A model generated the notes under the pieces. That model made no database searches, was not told where the DNA came from, and saw only the letters and a list, made by a program, of their open reading frames with translations. The position numbers were made by a program, and so were the translations under genes. This document shows, in pieces, positions 1 to 8,376 of a stretch of 44,730 bases of DNA (the first letter of the stretch is position 1; each line of letters opens with the position of its first letter). The stretch comes from a bacterium (GTDB taxonomy: Bacteria > Chloroflexota > Dormibacteria > Aeolococcales > Bog-877): the NCBI GenBank assembly GCA_021827985.1, contig JAKATL010000018.1, forward strand, positions 1 through 44,730, given 5' to 3'.

Positions 1-500
1 GGGTGTCCCTCGGGCGCGGCTTCCACCGCAACGCCCATGCCACCGCGGTCGTCCCTCGTGGCGACTTCGGCCCCAGGGCGCTCGGCTACGCCCCGCTCAG
101 AGTCGCTTAGAGTTGCAGAGACGCTTCGGGAGATGGAGCGGTCAAGTACTCGGAGCGGGCCTGGCCCAGGTCGAGGAGAAGCTGGGTCCCGGTGCTCCTG
201 GCCCCGCCTGTCATGCGGACGGTGGTACTGGTGCTGTTGCCCTCGACGAGAGCCTTGACCCCCTGTGACGGCTTGGCTTGGGGGAGTCGGTTCCCCGTGA
301 CCCTACTACTTCAGCGCTCCGGTATCGCCAAGCCTCCTTGGCGCAGCGAGCGTCGGCCGATGCGTTCGCACCTGCTGATCTTGAAGCCCGACACAGTTGA
401 TTTCATCATTGTGTCGAACAGCGGCTGCTCCCATGTGGCAGCCGGGGGCGACTGAGCCAGGCGATGCAGCCCGCTAGCTATGAGCGTTAGGCTTCGGGCC
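1..500. other. No recognisable gene
   Basis: Short open frames run through this stretch on both strands, but none has a recognisable family, a convincing ribosome binding site or a typical start. I see no tRNA, hairpin terminator or repeat here. Given the broken genes just downstream it may be decayed coding sequence, but nothing in it proves that. Confidence 0.4.
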
Positions 501-1229
501 GTGCGAATCCGCGCGTAGGTCGATGGGCTGAACCTCTACTACGGCGGCCGATCCTTGGCCAGAGGGGCCCAGGGGTGGAAGTGGCTCGATCTGAGGAGCT
601 TGTTGTCCTCGGTGGTGGCTAGGCGCTGGCCCGACGCCGCTCTCGACCGAGTCGTCTACTGCACTACTCGGATCGATGCAGCCGCCAGCCCGTCCAGCAA
701 GAGATCTCAAGACGTCTATTTGCTGGCACTTAGAGCCCATGGCGCGGTGGACTGGATTGAATACGGCAAGTTCTATGCCAAGACTAAGACCCGACCTCTC
801 GCCACGAGGGGAAGTCCCCCGCGATTTCGACCGCAAGTCACAATTGCCTCGGCGCCGATCCAGGTCCGGGACGCGGCCGACTCTGACGTGCCGGGCGCTT
901 ACTTCATGGCGACCGTTGCGGACCGGGAAGAGAAGGGATCGGACGTCAATGTGGCGAGCCACCTTCTGATCGACGCGCTATCGGGAACCATGGACGGGGC
1001 AGTAGTGGTTTCAAATGACAGCGACCTGGCCTTCCCAGTGGTTGAGGTGCGGAAGAGACTGGTGGTGGGGATCCTTAACCCCCACGGAGGCCATACAGCC
1101 GGAAGCCTCTCCCGCATCCCGTCGGGAGCAGTGCCGGGCCAATGGTGTGAGCGCCTGACGTTTGCCGACCTGACTCGGCATCAACTCCCCGATCCCTGTG
1201 GGCGGTACTCCAAGCCCGCTGGTTGGTGA
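501..1229 (+). pseudogene. NYN-domain (PIN-like nuclease) protein with in-frame TAG at codon 6
   Basis: The reading frame encodes a NYN-domain protein, a family of PIN-like, metal-dependent putative RNases. From GTG 501 (or ATG 480 in the same frame) it reads MRIRA-stop-VDGLNLYYGG, where the family normally has a Tyr or similar residue before VDG(F/L)NLYYG. The TAG is at 516-518. Downstream the domain is otherwise complete: GWKWLDL, the acidic EKGSDVNVA segment, the SNDSDL motif and the family's typical C-terminal end with QLPDP and KPAGW. The first catalytic Asp (522-524) lies just after the stop. The only remaining start, TTG 555, begins after the catalytic VDGLNLYY motif and would give an inactive 224-residue product. 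It is therefore most likely a pseudogene by single-base substitution; a sequencing error or stop read-through would also explain it. Confidence 0.8.
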
Positions 1230-1560
1230 AGCAGATCTGGCCCTGGTTTGCTAAGATGCACTCGGGGGACGATGATGCGGTACCCACCCCGGCCCTTGTG
1301 GCCGGGGTTTTCATATTCACTAGGTTGGTCGCTTGATGTCTTCCTTCGAGCGGCTGCCGCTCTCTTGGCGATCTCCGACCACTCTTCAGACGTGAGATTC
1401 GCAGCCCTTCCCTTCCCGCCGTTCTGGCCTCCCAGCCAGCCCAACTCGACGGCAGTGGGGTCCTTCCCCTCATAGGGGTCGCGCTCCTCGTCCGGGGCCC
1501 CATCCACCAGGGCGGTGGCGAGCCGGTTGAGGCAGGCTGGTTCCTTGAGCGCCTAGGCAT
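1181..1560 (-). pseudogene. Small basic Gly-Gly-rich protein, apparently frameshifted
   Basis: The minus strand encodes a core around 1468-1345 that reads KDPTAVELGWLGGQNGGKG and then RAANLTSEEWSEIAKRAAAA. This matches a widespread small protein type of unknown function with the pattern GKDPxAVxLGRxGGxKGGxxRAxxLtxExrxEIAxKAAxAR. Family members usually begin with a basic stretch followed by NQLAKxIVD. Here ATG 1560 reads MPRRSRNQ in one frame, while LNRLATALVDG continues in another, so one base seems lost near 1535. GTG 1507 would give a truncated start. The frame then runs on through the opposing terminator and antisense to the NYN gene, far beyond the usual end, so the normal stop has probably been lost too. 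Family membership is from pattern memory; the frameshift is inferred. Confidence 0.45.
1286..1311 (+). terminator. Rho-independent terminator
   Basis: A perfect 9-bp stem (ACCCCGGCC, loop CTTGT, GGCCGGGGT) is followed directly by TTTT on the plus strand. It lies 57 bp after the stop of the NYN gene and fits an intrinsic terminator for it. On the minus strand the hairpin is not followed by a T run. Confidence 0.75.
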
Positions 1561-1792
1561 GGACCCGGTCGGGTACCGGCTTGGAGGGGCGCCGATTCAA
1601 ACTGACCCACTACCGAGGACGTGCTCCCCGGAGCCTGGCCGCTCGGTGAGGCTCACCGGCGCATGCAGGTACGTGTGTGCGGGGCATCCTGGCATGCCAA
1701 CCAGCCACAGTCCCAACTCCATCGCGCACTCCATGGCCGTGCCCACCCGGCCTGGGTCCGCTGTCCCAGTCCCCCGGGCCGCCGGCCACCGC

Positions 1793-1829
1793 CGAAACTG
1801 TAGCCGACGAAACTTTCCTGTGGTATAGT
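1793..1829 (+). promoter_or_regulatory. Leaderless promoter with CGAAACT repeats
   Basis: A -10 box TATAGT is at 1824-1829, seven bases before the ATG at 1837, so transcription would start at or next to the start codon. No good -35 box is seen; instead CGAAACT occurs twice (1793-1799 and 1808-1814), spaced 15 bp apart. The second copy ends 9 bp before the -10 box. The repeats could be an activator or repressor site. The 1561-1792 stretch before it holds no recognisable gene. Confidence 0.5.
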
Positions 1830-1836
1830 TTACGAG

Positions 1837-3258
1837 ATGCAGGCGTTTGTCGGCAGGGCTCGCGAGCTCCAGCTTCTCTCAGACCAACTCCGCGAGGTCC
1901 GAGATGGAGCTGGCGCCCGTTTTGTCTGGATGCGAGGGCGAAGGAGGGTGGGCAAGTCCCGACTGGTCGAGGAGTTTCTCGAACGGGAGAGCGTTTCCCA
2001 CGTCTTCTTCCAGGCTCCGCGCCGGCCGCGGTCGGACGCCCTTGAGCGATTTCGCTCGGCCCTGGCTGACTCAACCCTGCCCGCGGCTGGGGCCGTTCGG
2101 GGTGGGGCAACCTTTGCCTCCTGGCCGGCGGCCCTCGAGCTCGCCGCCGCCGGGGCTGCGCCTGAGCGCCCGCTGGTCCTCGTCATCGACGAGCTCCCTT
2201 ACCTCGTCGAGCAGGACAACGGGTTCCCCTCCGACCTCCAGGAGGCCTGGGACCGCCGTCTCCAACGCCTGAGCGTCCTGCTCATCTGCGTGGGCAGCGA
2301 CATGCGCATGATGCGGACCTTGACCGAGTACCCGTCCGAGCTCCACGATCGCCCCACTCGCGAGATGGTTGTCCCGCCGTTCTCCCCGCGCGAACTGGCG
2401 GCGCTGAGTTTCGTGTCGCCCGAGCAGGCCTTCGATCGGTACCTCGTGGTTGGCGGATTCCCGATCTTGGCGCGGTCCTGGCCGGCGAGTCTCCCGCGGA
2501 AGGAGTTTCTGAGCCGCAGCTTGGCCGACTCGGCGAACGCCCTGGTCGTCAACGCCCAGCGCATCCTCGAGGCAGAGTTCGAGACCGACCTTAGGGCACG
2601 CGATGTCCTCGCCGCCATCGGGCACGGCGAGAGGACCTTCACCGCCATCCGCGCCGCGAGTGGAGTGGGCAACGAGAAGAGCCTGGCCCGTGCCCTGGCG
2701 GTCCTCGTGTCGAAAGGGCTGGTCGATTCCCGACTGCCCTACGCGGCCCCGCCGGGGAGGAAGGACCGCCGCTATGTGGTCGTCGACCCGTACCTGCGTT
2801 TCTGGCTGCGCTTCATCGCCCCGAACATCGATGAGATTGACCGGGGTCGCGGGGATCTTGTCGTCGCCCGGATCGAGCGGGATTGGTCGACCTTCCGCGG
2901 CAGGGCGATTGAGCCCATCATCCAGAGGTCGGTGGAGCGCCTCCTTCCAGATCCCCGCTTCGGGGAGGCTCGGTTTGTCGGCGGCTACTGGACCCGGACG
3001 AATGACCCAGAGGTCGATCTCGTCGGGGCGGCGGACCGAGATCACCCGACTGTGGTGGATTTCGTGGGATCGATCAAGTGGCGCGAGGCCGCCCCCTTCA
3101 CGCGCCGAGACACCGAGAGACTGATTGAGGAGCGGGTCAAGGTTCCCGGGGCCCGGGCCGCCCGACTGGTCGGGGTGAGCCGCAGCGGGTTCGCCGCGCC
3201 CGCCCTGGACGTTGAACTGACCGCTGGCGACCTGCTGCAAGGCTGGCCCGCGCCGTGA
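1837..3258 (+). CDS. AAA ATPase of the archaeal-type ATPase/DUF234 family
   Basis: This 473-residue protein has an N-terminal P-loop ATPase domain: Walker A GRRRVGKS at residues 34-41 and Walker B LVLVIDEL at about 113-120. A winged-helix-like segment follows (about 260-310), and then a C-terminal DUF234-type nuclease-like domain with the (V/D)P-YLRFWLRF motif near 325. This arrangement is the prokaryotic ATPase_2 plus DUF234 family, whose cellular role is not established; some members sit near mobile or defence genes. The ATG at 1837 is chosen because the -10 box lies just before it, as in leaderless genes. No partner gene is adjacent. The gene is intact and of normal length. It is not a helicase. 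Confidence 0.85.
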   Translation: MQAFVGRARELQLLSDQLREVRDGAGARFVWMRGRRRVGKSRLVEEFLERESVSHVFFQAPRRPRSDALERFRSALADSTLPAAGAVRGGATFASWPAALELAAAGAAPERPLVLVIDELPYLVEQDNGFPSDLQEAWDRRLQRLSVLLICVGSDMRMMRTLTEYPSELHDRPTREMVVPPFSPRELAALSFVSPEQAFDRYLVVGGFPILARSWPASLPRKEFLSRSLADSANALVVNAQRILEAEFETDLRARDVLAAIGHGERTFTAIRAASGVGNEKSLARALAVLVSKGLVDSRLPYAAPPGRKDRRYVVVDPYLRFWLRFIAPNIDEIDRGRGDLVVARIERDWSTFRGRAIEPIIQRSVERLLPDPRFGEARFVGGYWTRTNDPEVDLVGAADRDHPTVVDFVGSIKWREAAPFTRRDTERLIEERVKVPGARAARLVGVSRSGFAAPALDVELTAGDLLQGWPAP

Positions 3259-3757
3259 CACTGCCCACCTGAGCCGCGGGCACCCCCAACCGCGGCCATC
3301 CACGCAGCCAAGCGGGGAGGCCTTCAGCGGGGGGATCTGAGCCCGCCAGCGATCCAAGTCCTTGCTCACTTCGCGGCTCGACTCACCGGCATCCGTGCCA
3401 GGCCGTGGCCGGATCCGGCCCAGGGCCTGCTCGATCGGCGACGGCCCCCGGCCTTACCTGCCACAGGCCGCGGTACGGGTGTCGAGTTTGAGCGGAGGTG
3501 GCAGGGGGTGCGACCCGAGTTTCCCTTTCCCGGGCCTTCCTCCAGCTCCAGCCCGTCGCCCTGGTCAACGGGCTGGAGTGAGCTGGCCAGCGGGCGGAAG
3601 CCAAGCGCGGCCCCTCCAGCCTCCGGGGAGCGTCCCCTGCGGCACCCGGGCCCCGGTCCGGGGCGAAGCCTGGAAGGGAGCGAGCCCGGGGCGGGCGGTA
3701 ACATCGGGCCCGGATGGGGCGTTCGGGAGGCGAGCGGCGTGGCAGCCGGTCCGGCGC
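3259..3757. other. Intergenic, very GC-rich, one strong hairpin
   Basis: The open frame upstream of the helicase extends back to 3362, but its first 132 codons are Pro/Gly/Arg-rich and unlike any family. I treat this stretch as non-coding. It contains one perfect inverted repeat (listed separately) and no recognisable RNA gene. Confidence 0.5.
3546..3578. repeat. Perfect 11-bp inverted repeat with 11-nt loop
   Basis: CTCCAGCCCGT at 3546-3556 is the reverse complement of ACGGGCTGGAG at 3568-3578. No T run follows on either strand, so it is not a classical terminator. It lies 288 bp after the ATPase gene and 180 bp before the helicase start. It could be an operator, an RNA structure or a repetitive element. 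Confidence 0.5.
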
Positions 3758-5464
3758 ATGACCGCTGACCCCGGTTCGCTCGCGGTCCCCGACGGCTACG
3801 GGCCGCTGCTGCGCCAGATCGAAGAGGGGCGGCAGGTGACCGACTCCGACTCCACCCTTCTGGAGGAGGCGCTGGGGATCTGGTCCAAGCCCGGCTTCGA
3901 CACCATCGTCTCCCTCCCCCGCCTGCGCTTTGAGCCCTTCCGCTACCAGCTCGAGGCGGCCCAGGTGGCGCTGCGCCGGATGAGGGGGCGGGCCATCCTG
4001 GCCGACGAGGTGGGGCTCGGCAAGACCATCGAGGCCGGGCTGGTGCTCTCCGAGCTGCGGCTGCGCGGCCTCGCCCGCCGCGTGCTGGTCCTCACCCCGC
4101 CGGGGCTGCTCGAGCAGTGGCAGGAGGAGCTGGACCAGAAGTTCGCCCTGCCCTCGGTGCTGCTGGGCTCGGGCGGGTGGGAGCCCACGCTCTGGTCGGG
4201 GGACGACCCGGTCGTCCTGGCCTCGCTGCCCACGGCCCGGCGGGCGCCCCTGCGGGAGCGGCTGGCGGCCGAGAGCTGGGATCTGGTGATCGCGGACGAG
4301 GCCCATCACCTGAAGAACCCAAGGACCGCCTCAGCCCAGCTCCTCCGGAGCCTCCGCAGCCGGTACCTGCTGCTGCTCACCGCAACCCCGGTGGAGAACC
4401 GCCTTGAGGACCTCTTCCAGCTGATCAGCCTGGTCCGTCCCGGCCACCTGGGGGCGCCCTCGACGTTCCACAGCCAGGAGGCCGCGCTGGCCGGACCCCA
4501 GGCCGGCAGGAAGCTGGCGGAGTTGCAGCGCCGGACCCGGTCGGTGATGATCCGGCACCGCCGCAGCGAGGTGGCGCGGATGCTGCCCCGGCGGCTGGCC
4601 GAAACGTTGCGCGTGGCCCCCGCGGCCGAGGAGGCTGAGCTCTACCAGTCGGTGGCGGAGCGGGTGCGGCAACGAGGCCGCGAGGCCGGAGCCCGGGACC
4701 AGCTCCAGCTGCGGACCGTGCTCCGGGCCGCCGGCTCAAGCCCCGCCGCTCTCGCCGGAGCCGCAGCCTCGCTGGGCTGGGGGGACACCGCCCGATGGGC
4801 GGCCCGAGTTGCCTCCACCGAGAAGGCGGCGGTCCTGCTGGAGCTGCTCCGCCGCCACCTGGCCCGGGACGAGAAGGTGGTGGTCTTCACCGGGTTCCGC
4901 CAGACCCTGGCCTTCCTGGAGGAATCGCTGACCGCCGGCGGCCTTGGCCACGCGGTCTACCACGGCAGTCTCCCCCATCAGGGGAAGGAGGCGGCGATCT
5001 CCCGCTTCGAGCAGGAGCTACCGGTGCTGCTCACCACCGAGGCGGGCGGCGAGGGCCGTAACCTGCAGTTCTGCCACGTGATGATCAACTTCGACCTCCC
5101 CTGGAACCCGATGCGGATCGAGCAGCGGCTGGGGCGCATCCACCGCGTGGGCCAGGGCCACGAGGTCCTGCTCGCCAACCTGGTGAGCGCCGGGACCATC
5201 GAGGACCGGATCCTCGCGGTGCTGGAGGCGAGGATCAACCTCTTCGAGCTGGTGGTGGGGGAACTGGACATGATCCTCGGCCGGATCTCGGATGACTTCG
5301 ACTTCGAGACCGCGGTGTACCGGGCCCATCTCCACAGCTCCGGTCCGGCAGAGTTCCGGGGGCGGCTCGAGGAGCTTGGGGAGCAGCTGGCCCGGGCGCG
5401 CTCCGGGTACCTCGAGAGCCGGCTCCGCACCGACGAGCTGGTGGGAGGCGGCGCGACCTCGTGA
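3758..5464 (+). CDS. SNF2-family DEAD/DEAH helicase (RapA/HepA-like)
   Basis: The protein of 568 residues has the full SNF2 motor. Motif I DEVGLGKT is at 83-90, motif II DEAH at 180-183, motif III LLTATPVEN near 208-216, and motif VI QRLGRIHRVGQ near 456. SNF2 proteins move along double-stranded DNA using ATP and remodel protein-DNA complexes; the RapA branch recycles RNA polymerase, and other bacterial members belong to defence systems. It is short for RapA and lacks the RapA N-terminal domains. ATG 3758 is chosen because SNF2-like sequence begins soon after and the longer upstream frame looks non-coding. Its stop overlaps the start of the next gene by 4 bp (GTGA), so the two are translationally coupled and probably act together. 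Confidence 0.88.
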   Translation: MTADPGSLAVPDGYGPLLRQIEEGRQVTDSDSTLLEEALGIWSKPGFDTIVSLPRLRFEPFRYQLEAAQVALRRMRGRAILADEVGLGKTIEAGLVLSELRLRGLARRVLVLTPPGLLEQWQEELDQKFALPSVLLGSGGWEPTLWSGDDPVVLASLPTARRAPLRERLAAESWDLVIADEAHHLKNPRTASAQLLRSLRSRYLLLLTATPVENRLEDLFQLISLVRPGHLGAPSTFHSQEAALAGPQAGRKLAELQRRTRSVMIRHRRSEVARMLPRRLAETLRVAPAAEEAELYQSVAERVRQRGREAGARDQLQLRTVLRAAGSSPAALAGAAASLGWGDTARWAARVASTEKAAVLLELLRRHLARDEKVVVFTGFRQTLAFLEESLTAGGLGHAVYHGSLPHQGKEAAISRFEQELPVLLTTEAGGEGRNLQFCHVMINFDLPWNPMRIEQRLGRIHRVGQGHEVLLANLVSAGTIEDRILAVLEARINLFELVVGELDMILGRISDDFDFETAVYRAHLHSSGPAEFRGRLEELGEQLARARSGYLESRLRTDELVGGGATS

Positions 5465-7419
5465 CGTCCGATCCTGCGCTCCAGTTCTGGCACCACTACG
5501 CCGCTCGCGAGGGGGCTCTGGTCGACGAGGAGGGCGCGCGGATGGTGGTGGTCCTCCCTTCCCAGTTGCAGCAGCGCCACGGGCTCGAGGAGGCGATCGA
5601 GGTCACCTCGGACCCCTCCCTGGCTCGCGAGGCGGGGGTGCTGCTCCTCATCGCGGGGCACCCTCTGCTGGACGCAGCGGCCAGCCGGGTCCTGGAGGAG
5701 GGGGATGCGGGGCACCGCTGGCTGGAGTGGCCCGCCACCCCCCCGCCCTCCGCGGCACAGTTGCTTAAGGCGGCCCGGGATGGAGTCGGGGTCGACCACG
5801 GCCGGATCGACCTGGCGGGAGTCCCGGCCGCCCGCTACTCGCCCCTCCTGCGAGTTGGCAGCCGGGTCACCTACTCCCTCCACGACCGCTTCAATGAGCA
5901 GGAGGAGGTCTGGGTGGACGCTGCCTCGGGTCTGCCTCTGCCCGAGTCCCTGGCAAGGCAGGCAGCCACGCTGCCTCAGCTCCAGGGCAGGCCGGCCCAT
6001 CCGGCGGCTCCCCTCGACCTGAGCCGGGCCGTGGCCAGTGCGCACCGCCTGCTGGAGGCCCGCACCGAGGCACGCCTCCGATCGCTGGCCGCGCAGGTCA
6101 CCCGCTTCCGGACAGACGAGGAGACGCTCGCTGAGACCTACTACCGATCGGCCCTGGAGTCCATCGAGGAGCGGCGCCAGGCAGCGCCCCCTGACCGGCA
6201 GGCGCTGCTGGACGCCCAGGCGGAGGCGACCCGAGCCGAGTGGGCGCGCCGGCGGGAAGAGATCAGGGAGAAGTTCGCGCCCCAGCGCGAGCTGCGCCCG
6301 GTGCGGCTCCACGTGGTCTGGGTCCCCTCCGTGTCGCTGCCCGTGGTGGTCCGCCGCGGCGCCCGCGCCTTCCCCTTCACCCTCAGCTGGTGGCTGCCCA
6401 CCGCCGGGTTCGCCACCCCCGCCTGCCCGGGGTGCGGCTCTGGGGCCCAGCTCGTGGCCTCCCGCGACCGGCTGCAGTGCCGGGAGTGCCTCCCCAAGGC
6501 CCCCCAGGAGGCCTCGTCCCCGGCACAGACCCTCGCCCCGCCGCCGGCGGCGCCGGCCGAGCCGTCCCCCCCGGCCGGTTCCCGCCAAGGGGACCTGACG
6601 CCGCGCCGGCCGGGGGGCGGCGGGACGCTCCCGGGCCAGCCCAGCTGGGAGTTGCCGCCGCGCACCCTGGCGGCTTTGCGACAGGCGGCCGAGCAGCTGG
6701 AGAGGAGCCGCCGGCGAGTGCTGCGGGCTGGCGAGAACCTCTCCATCTCCTTCTGGCAGGCGGTGTTCAACGGCGACTCCTGGCCGCGCAAGCGCGCCGA
6801 TCCGGCCTCACCCCTTCGGATCGCCTACCGGCTCTATGGGGCGGCCGGACCACTCTGGGCGGCTGGTCTGCCGCCGGAGGTTCTCCCCCTGCAAATCAGC
6901 AGCGGGACGCACGAGCCCGAGCCGGGAATGCTCCACTGCACCGACGGCTTCCTGCGCAGCACGGCGGGCGACTTCCCGTTCAGCCTGCACTGGCGGATGG
7001 AGATGGGCAAGCCCGCCGTGCAGGAGGTGCTCCCGGTCCTGGGGGCGATCGACGGCCGGCTCTCCTCGATCCTCGTGGCGGCCAGCCTCCGGCAGGGGCC
7101 GCCGCCCGACCCCGACCCGCGCCGGGGGGAGCTGGACCCGGTGGCCGGCACCCTCTGGCGCACTCTGCTGCCCCGATTTGGACTGTCCCTGGTCCTGCGC
7201 TGCCTTGCGGCCTGGGAACGCGTCCGCCAGCGGGAGCTGCCCGAGGGCGAGGAAGCGACGCTGGCTGCGGCAGTGGCAGCCGAGGTGGGCCGGCGAGCCG
7301 GGCTGGGACTGAGCCGAGCGCGGGCAGCGGAAGAGTTCGGGGCGGATCCGGGGCAGGTGGCCGCTGCCGCCCGGGCGCTTCAGTCCGACCTCAAGCTGAG
7401 CGACTGGTGCTGGTGGTGA
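5461..7419 (+). CDS. Unrecognised helicase-partner protein with a zinc ribbon
   Basis: I do not recognise a named family. The 652-residue product starts at GTG 5461, inside the helicase stop. It has an N-terminal alpha/beta region, a charged, probably coiled-coil segment at about 190-285 rich in Glu, Arg and Ala, and a zinc-ribbon-like four-Cys motif (CPGC at 322-325, CREC at 340-343). A Pro/Ala-rich linker (about 345-395) follows, and then a C-terminal alpha-rich domain from about 400. There is no signal peptide or membrane segment. The tight overlap with the SNF2 gene suggests the two form one complex, with this subunit giving nucleic-acid or protein recognition. Whether that complex serves transcription, repair or phage defence cannot be told from the sequence. 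Confidence 0.75.
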   Translation: MTSDPALQFWHHYAAREGALVDEEGARMVVVLPSQLQQRHGLEEAIEVTSDPSLAREAGVLLLIAGHPLLDAAASRVLEEGDAGHRWLEWPATPPPSAAQLLKAARDGVGVDHGRIDLAGVPAARYSPLLRVGSRVTYSLHDRFNEQEEVWVDAASGLPLPESLARQAATLPQLQGRPAHPAAPLDLSRAVASAHRLLEARTEARLRSLAAQVTRFRTDEETLAETYYRSALESIEERRQAAPPDRQALLDAQAEATRAEWARRREEIREKFAPQRELRPVRLHVVWVPSVSLPVVVRRGARAFPFTLSWWLPTAGFATPACPGCGSGAQLVASRDRLQCRECLPKAPQEASSPAQTLAPPPAAPAEPSPPAGSRQGDLTPRRPGGGGTLPGQPSWELPPRTLAALRQAAEQLERSRRRVLRAGENLSISFWQAVFNGDSWPRKRADPASPLRIAYRLYGAAGPLWAAGLPPEVLPLQISSGTHEPEPGMLHCTDGFLRSTAGDFPFSLHWRMEMGKPAVQEVLPVLGAIDGRLSSILVAASLRQGPPPDPDPRRGELDPVAGTLWRTLLPRFGLSLVLRCLAAWERVRQRELPEGEEATLAAAVAAEVGRRAGLGLSRARAAEEFGADPGQVAAAARALQSDLKLSDWCWW

Positions 7420-7476
7420 GTGGCGGACAAGCCTCCGCTCAGCCCCTCCCGTCCCGGGCGGAGCTGCATCCGGAGC

Positions 7477-8082
7477 TCAGCTGGACGGTTCGCTCCGCCG
7501 GCCGGCGAGTCGCCAGGCACCGGGCAGGAGCCCCATGGCCACCGCCGCCTTGGTGGCGTCGCCGAGCAGGAAGGGGGTGACGCCCAGGGAGAGCGCTTCG
7601 GAGACGCCGAGGTGGAGATCCACGGCCAGCCAGGTCGCCCCCAGAAGGTAGATGAGGGCGTTCCCAACCACCATGGCCAGGAGGACCCGGAGCGGGCCAC
7701 GGTCGAAGCCGCGGGCGGCGAGCCACCCGACCACCGCGGCGGCCAGGATGAAGCCGAGGAGGTATCCGAAGGAGGCGCTGCTGACCACCGCCCATCCCCC
7801 GGCCCCACCGGCGAACCAGGGCAGGCCAATCAGCCCGATCCCCAGGTAGGACAGCATTCCCAGGATGGCGCGGGGCGCCCCCAGGGCCATCCCCCCGAGG
7901 AGGACGGCCAGGGTCTGGCCGGTGATCGGCACGGGGGTGAAGGGGAGGCGGATCGAGATCTGGGCGGAGAGCCCGGTCAGGGCCGCGAAGCCCAGGACGA
8001 GAAGCACGTCTCGCACCAGGGTCCCCGGGATGAGGTCCGCCAGGACCAGCTCCCGCCTCCGGAGGACGGCGTCGCTCAGCAC
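7477..8082 (-). CDS. bioY: BioY, biotin uptake substrate-binding membrane protein
   Basis: The product is a hydrophobic protein of about 201 residues with six likely membrane helices. It carries the BioY signatures TPVPITGQTLAVLLGG and MALGAPRG-type loops near the N-terminus, and GYLLGFILAAAVVGWLA in the middle. BioY is the S component of ECF transporters and binds biotin in the cytoplasmic membrane; it can work with a shared EcfAAT module or alone. No ecfA or ecfT genes are adjacent. The start is set at GTG 8082 because a promoter places the transcript start near it; TTG 8091, in the same frame, is an alternative but overlaps the -10 box. The gene is convergent with the helicase partner, 57 bp away. 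Confidence 0.92.
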   Translation of the reverse strand: MLSDAVLRRRELVLADLIPGTLVRDVLLVLGFAALTGLSAQISIRLPFTPVPITGQTLAVLLGGMALGAPRAILGMLSYLGIGLIGLPWFAGGAGGWAVVSSASFGYLLGFILAAAVVGWLAARGFDRGPLRVLLAMVVGNALIYLLGATWLAVDLHLGVSEALSLGVTPFLLGDATKAAVAMGLLPGAWRLAGRRSEPSS

Positions 8083-8090
8083 TGAAGCCA

Positions 8091-8119
8091 ACCTAACCGC
8101 ACCGCCGGGCCGGCGTCAA
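8091..8119 (-). promoter_or_regulatory. bioY promoter, probably leaderless
   Basis: On the minus strand TTGACG (8119-8114), a 17-bp spacer and TTAGGT (8096-8091) form a sigma70-type promoter. Transcription would start around 8084, two bases before the GTG chosen as the bioY start. Further upstream, at 8155-8169, lies a weak palindrome (CTAA, 7 bp, TTAG) that could be an operator. I see no BirA, BioR or BioQ consensus. Confidence 0.5.
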
Positions 8120-8255
8120 CCGCCGGGTCGCTAGCCCCGGGGCCGGTTTGGTGACTAACACGTCATTAGCGGCTCTGGGACTTGCCCGGCCCGTCTCGGA
8201 GATCGAAGGCGCGGGTCGCGGCGGCCCCGTCGGACCGAAGGCCCCGGGCCCCCCC

Positions 8256-8285
8256 TTGACGGCGGCCTCCGCCGAGGCCTATCGT
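8256..8285 (+). promoter_or_regulatory. Promoter for the S53 peptidase gene
   Basis: TTGACG (8256-8261), an 18-bp spacer and TATCGT (8280-8285) form a plausible promoter. It predicts a leader of about 85 nt, which ends with a GGGGAGGA ribosome binding site (8363-8370) before ATG 8377. The rest of the bioY-peptidase gap holds nothing else I recognise. Confidence 0.45.
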
Positions 8286-8376
8286 CCGCCGCCGGAGTGG
8301 AAGTGGGCCAAGGTGTGGGCGCGCCTTGCTCGGGCCATCTCTTGGGTCAGGGATTGGGCATGCGGGGAGGACACGA

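Noticed and set aside
1600..1610. AACTGACCCAC shared with 37185-37195 as evidence of a common IS remnant
   Set aside because: Eleven bases without longer flanking similarity or a linked gene are too little to call an element.
3362..3757. N-terminal extension of the helicase frame
   Set aside because: The 132 extra codons are low-complexity Pro/Gly/Arg and precede the first conserved sequence. ATG 3758 gives a normal start.
8155..8169. Biotin-responsive operator upstream of bioY
   Set aside because: Only CTAA and TTAG arms with a 7-bp spacer are present; this matches none of the BirA, BioR or BioQ sites I know.
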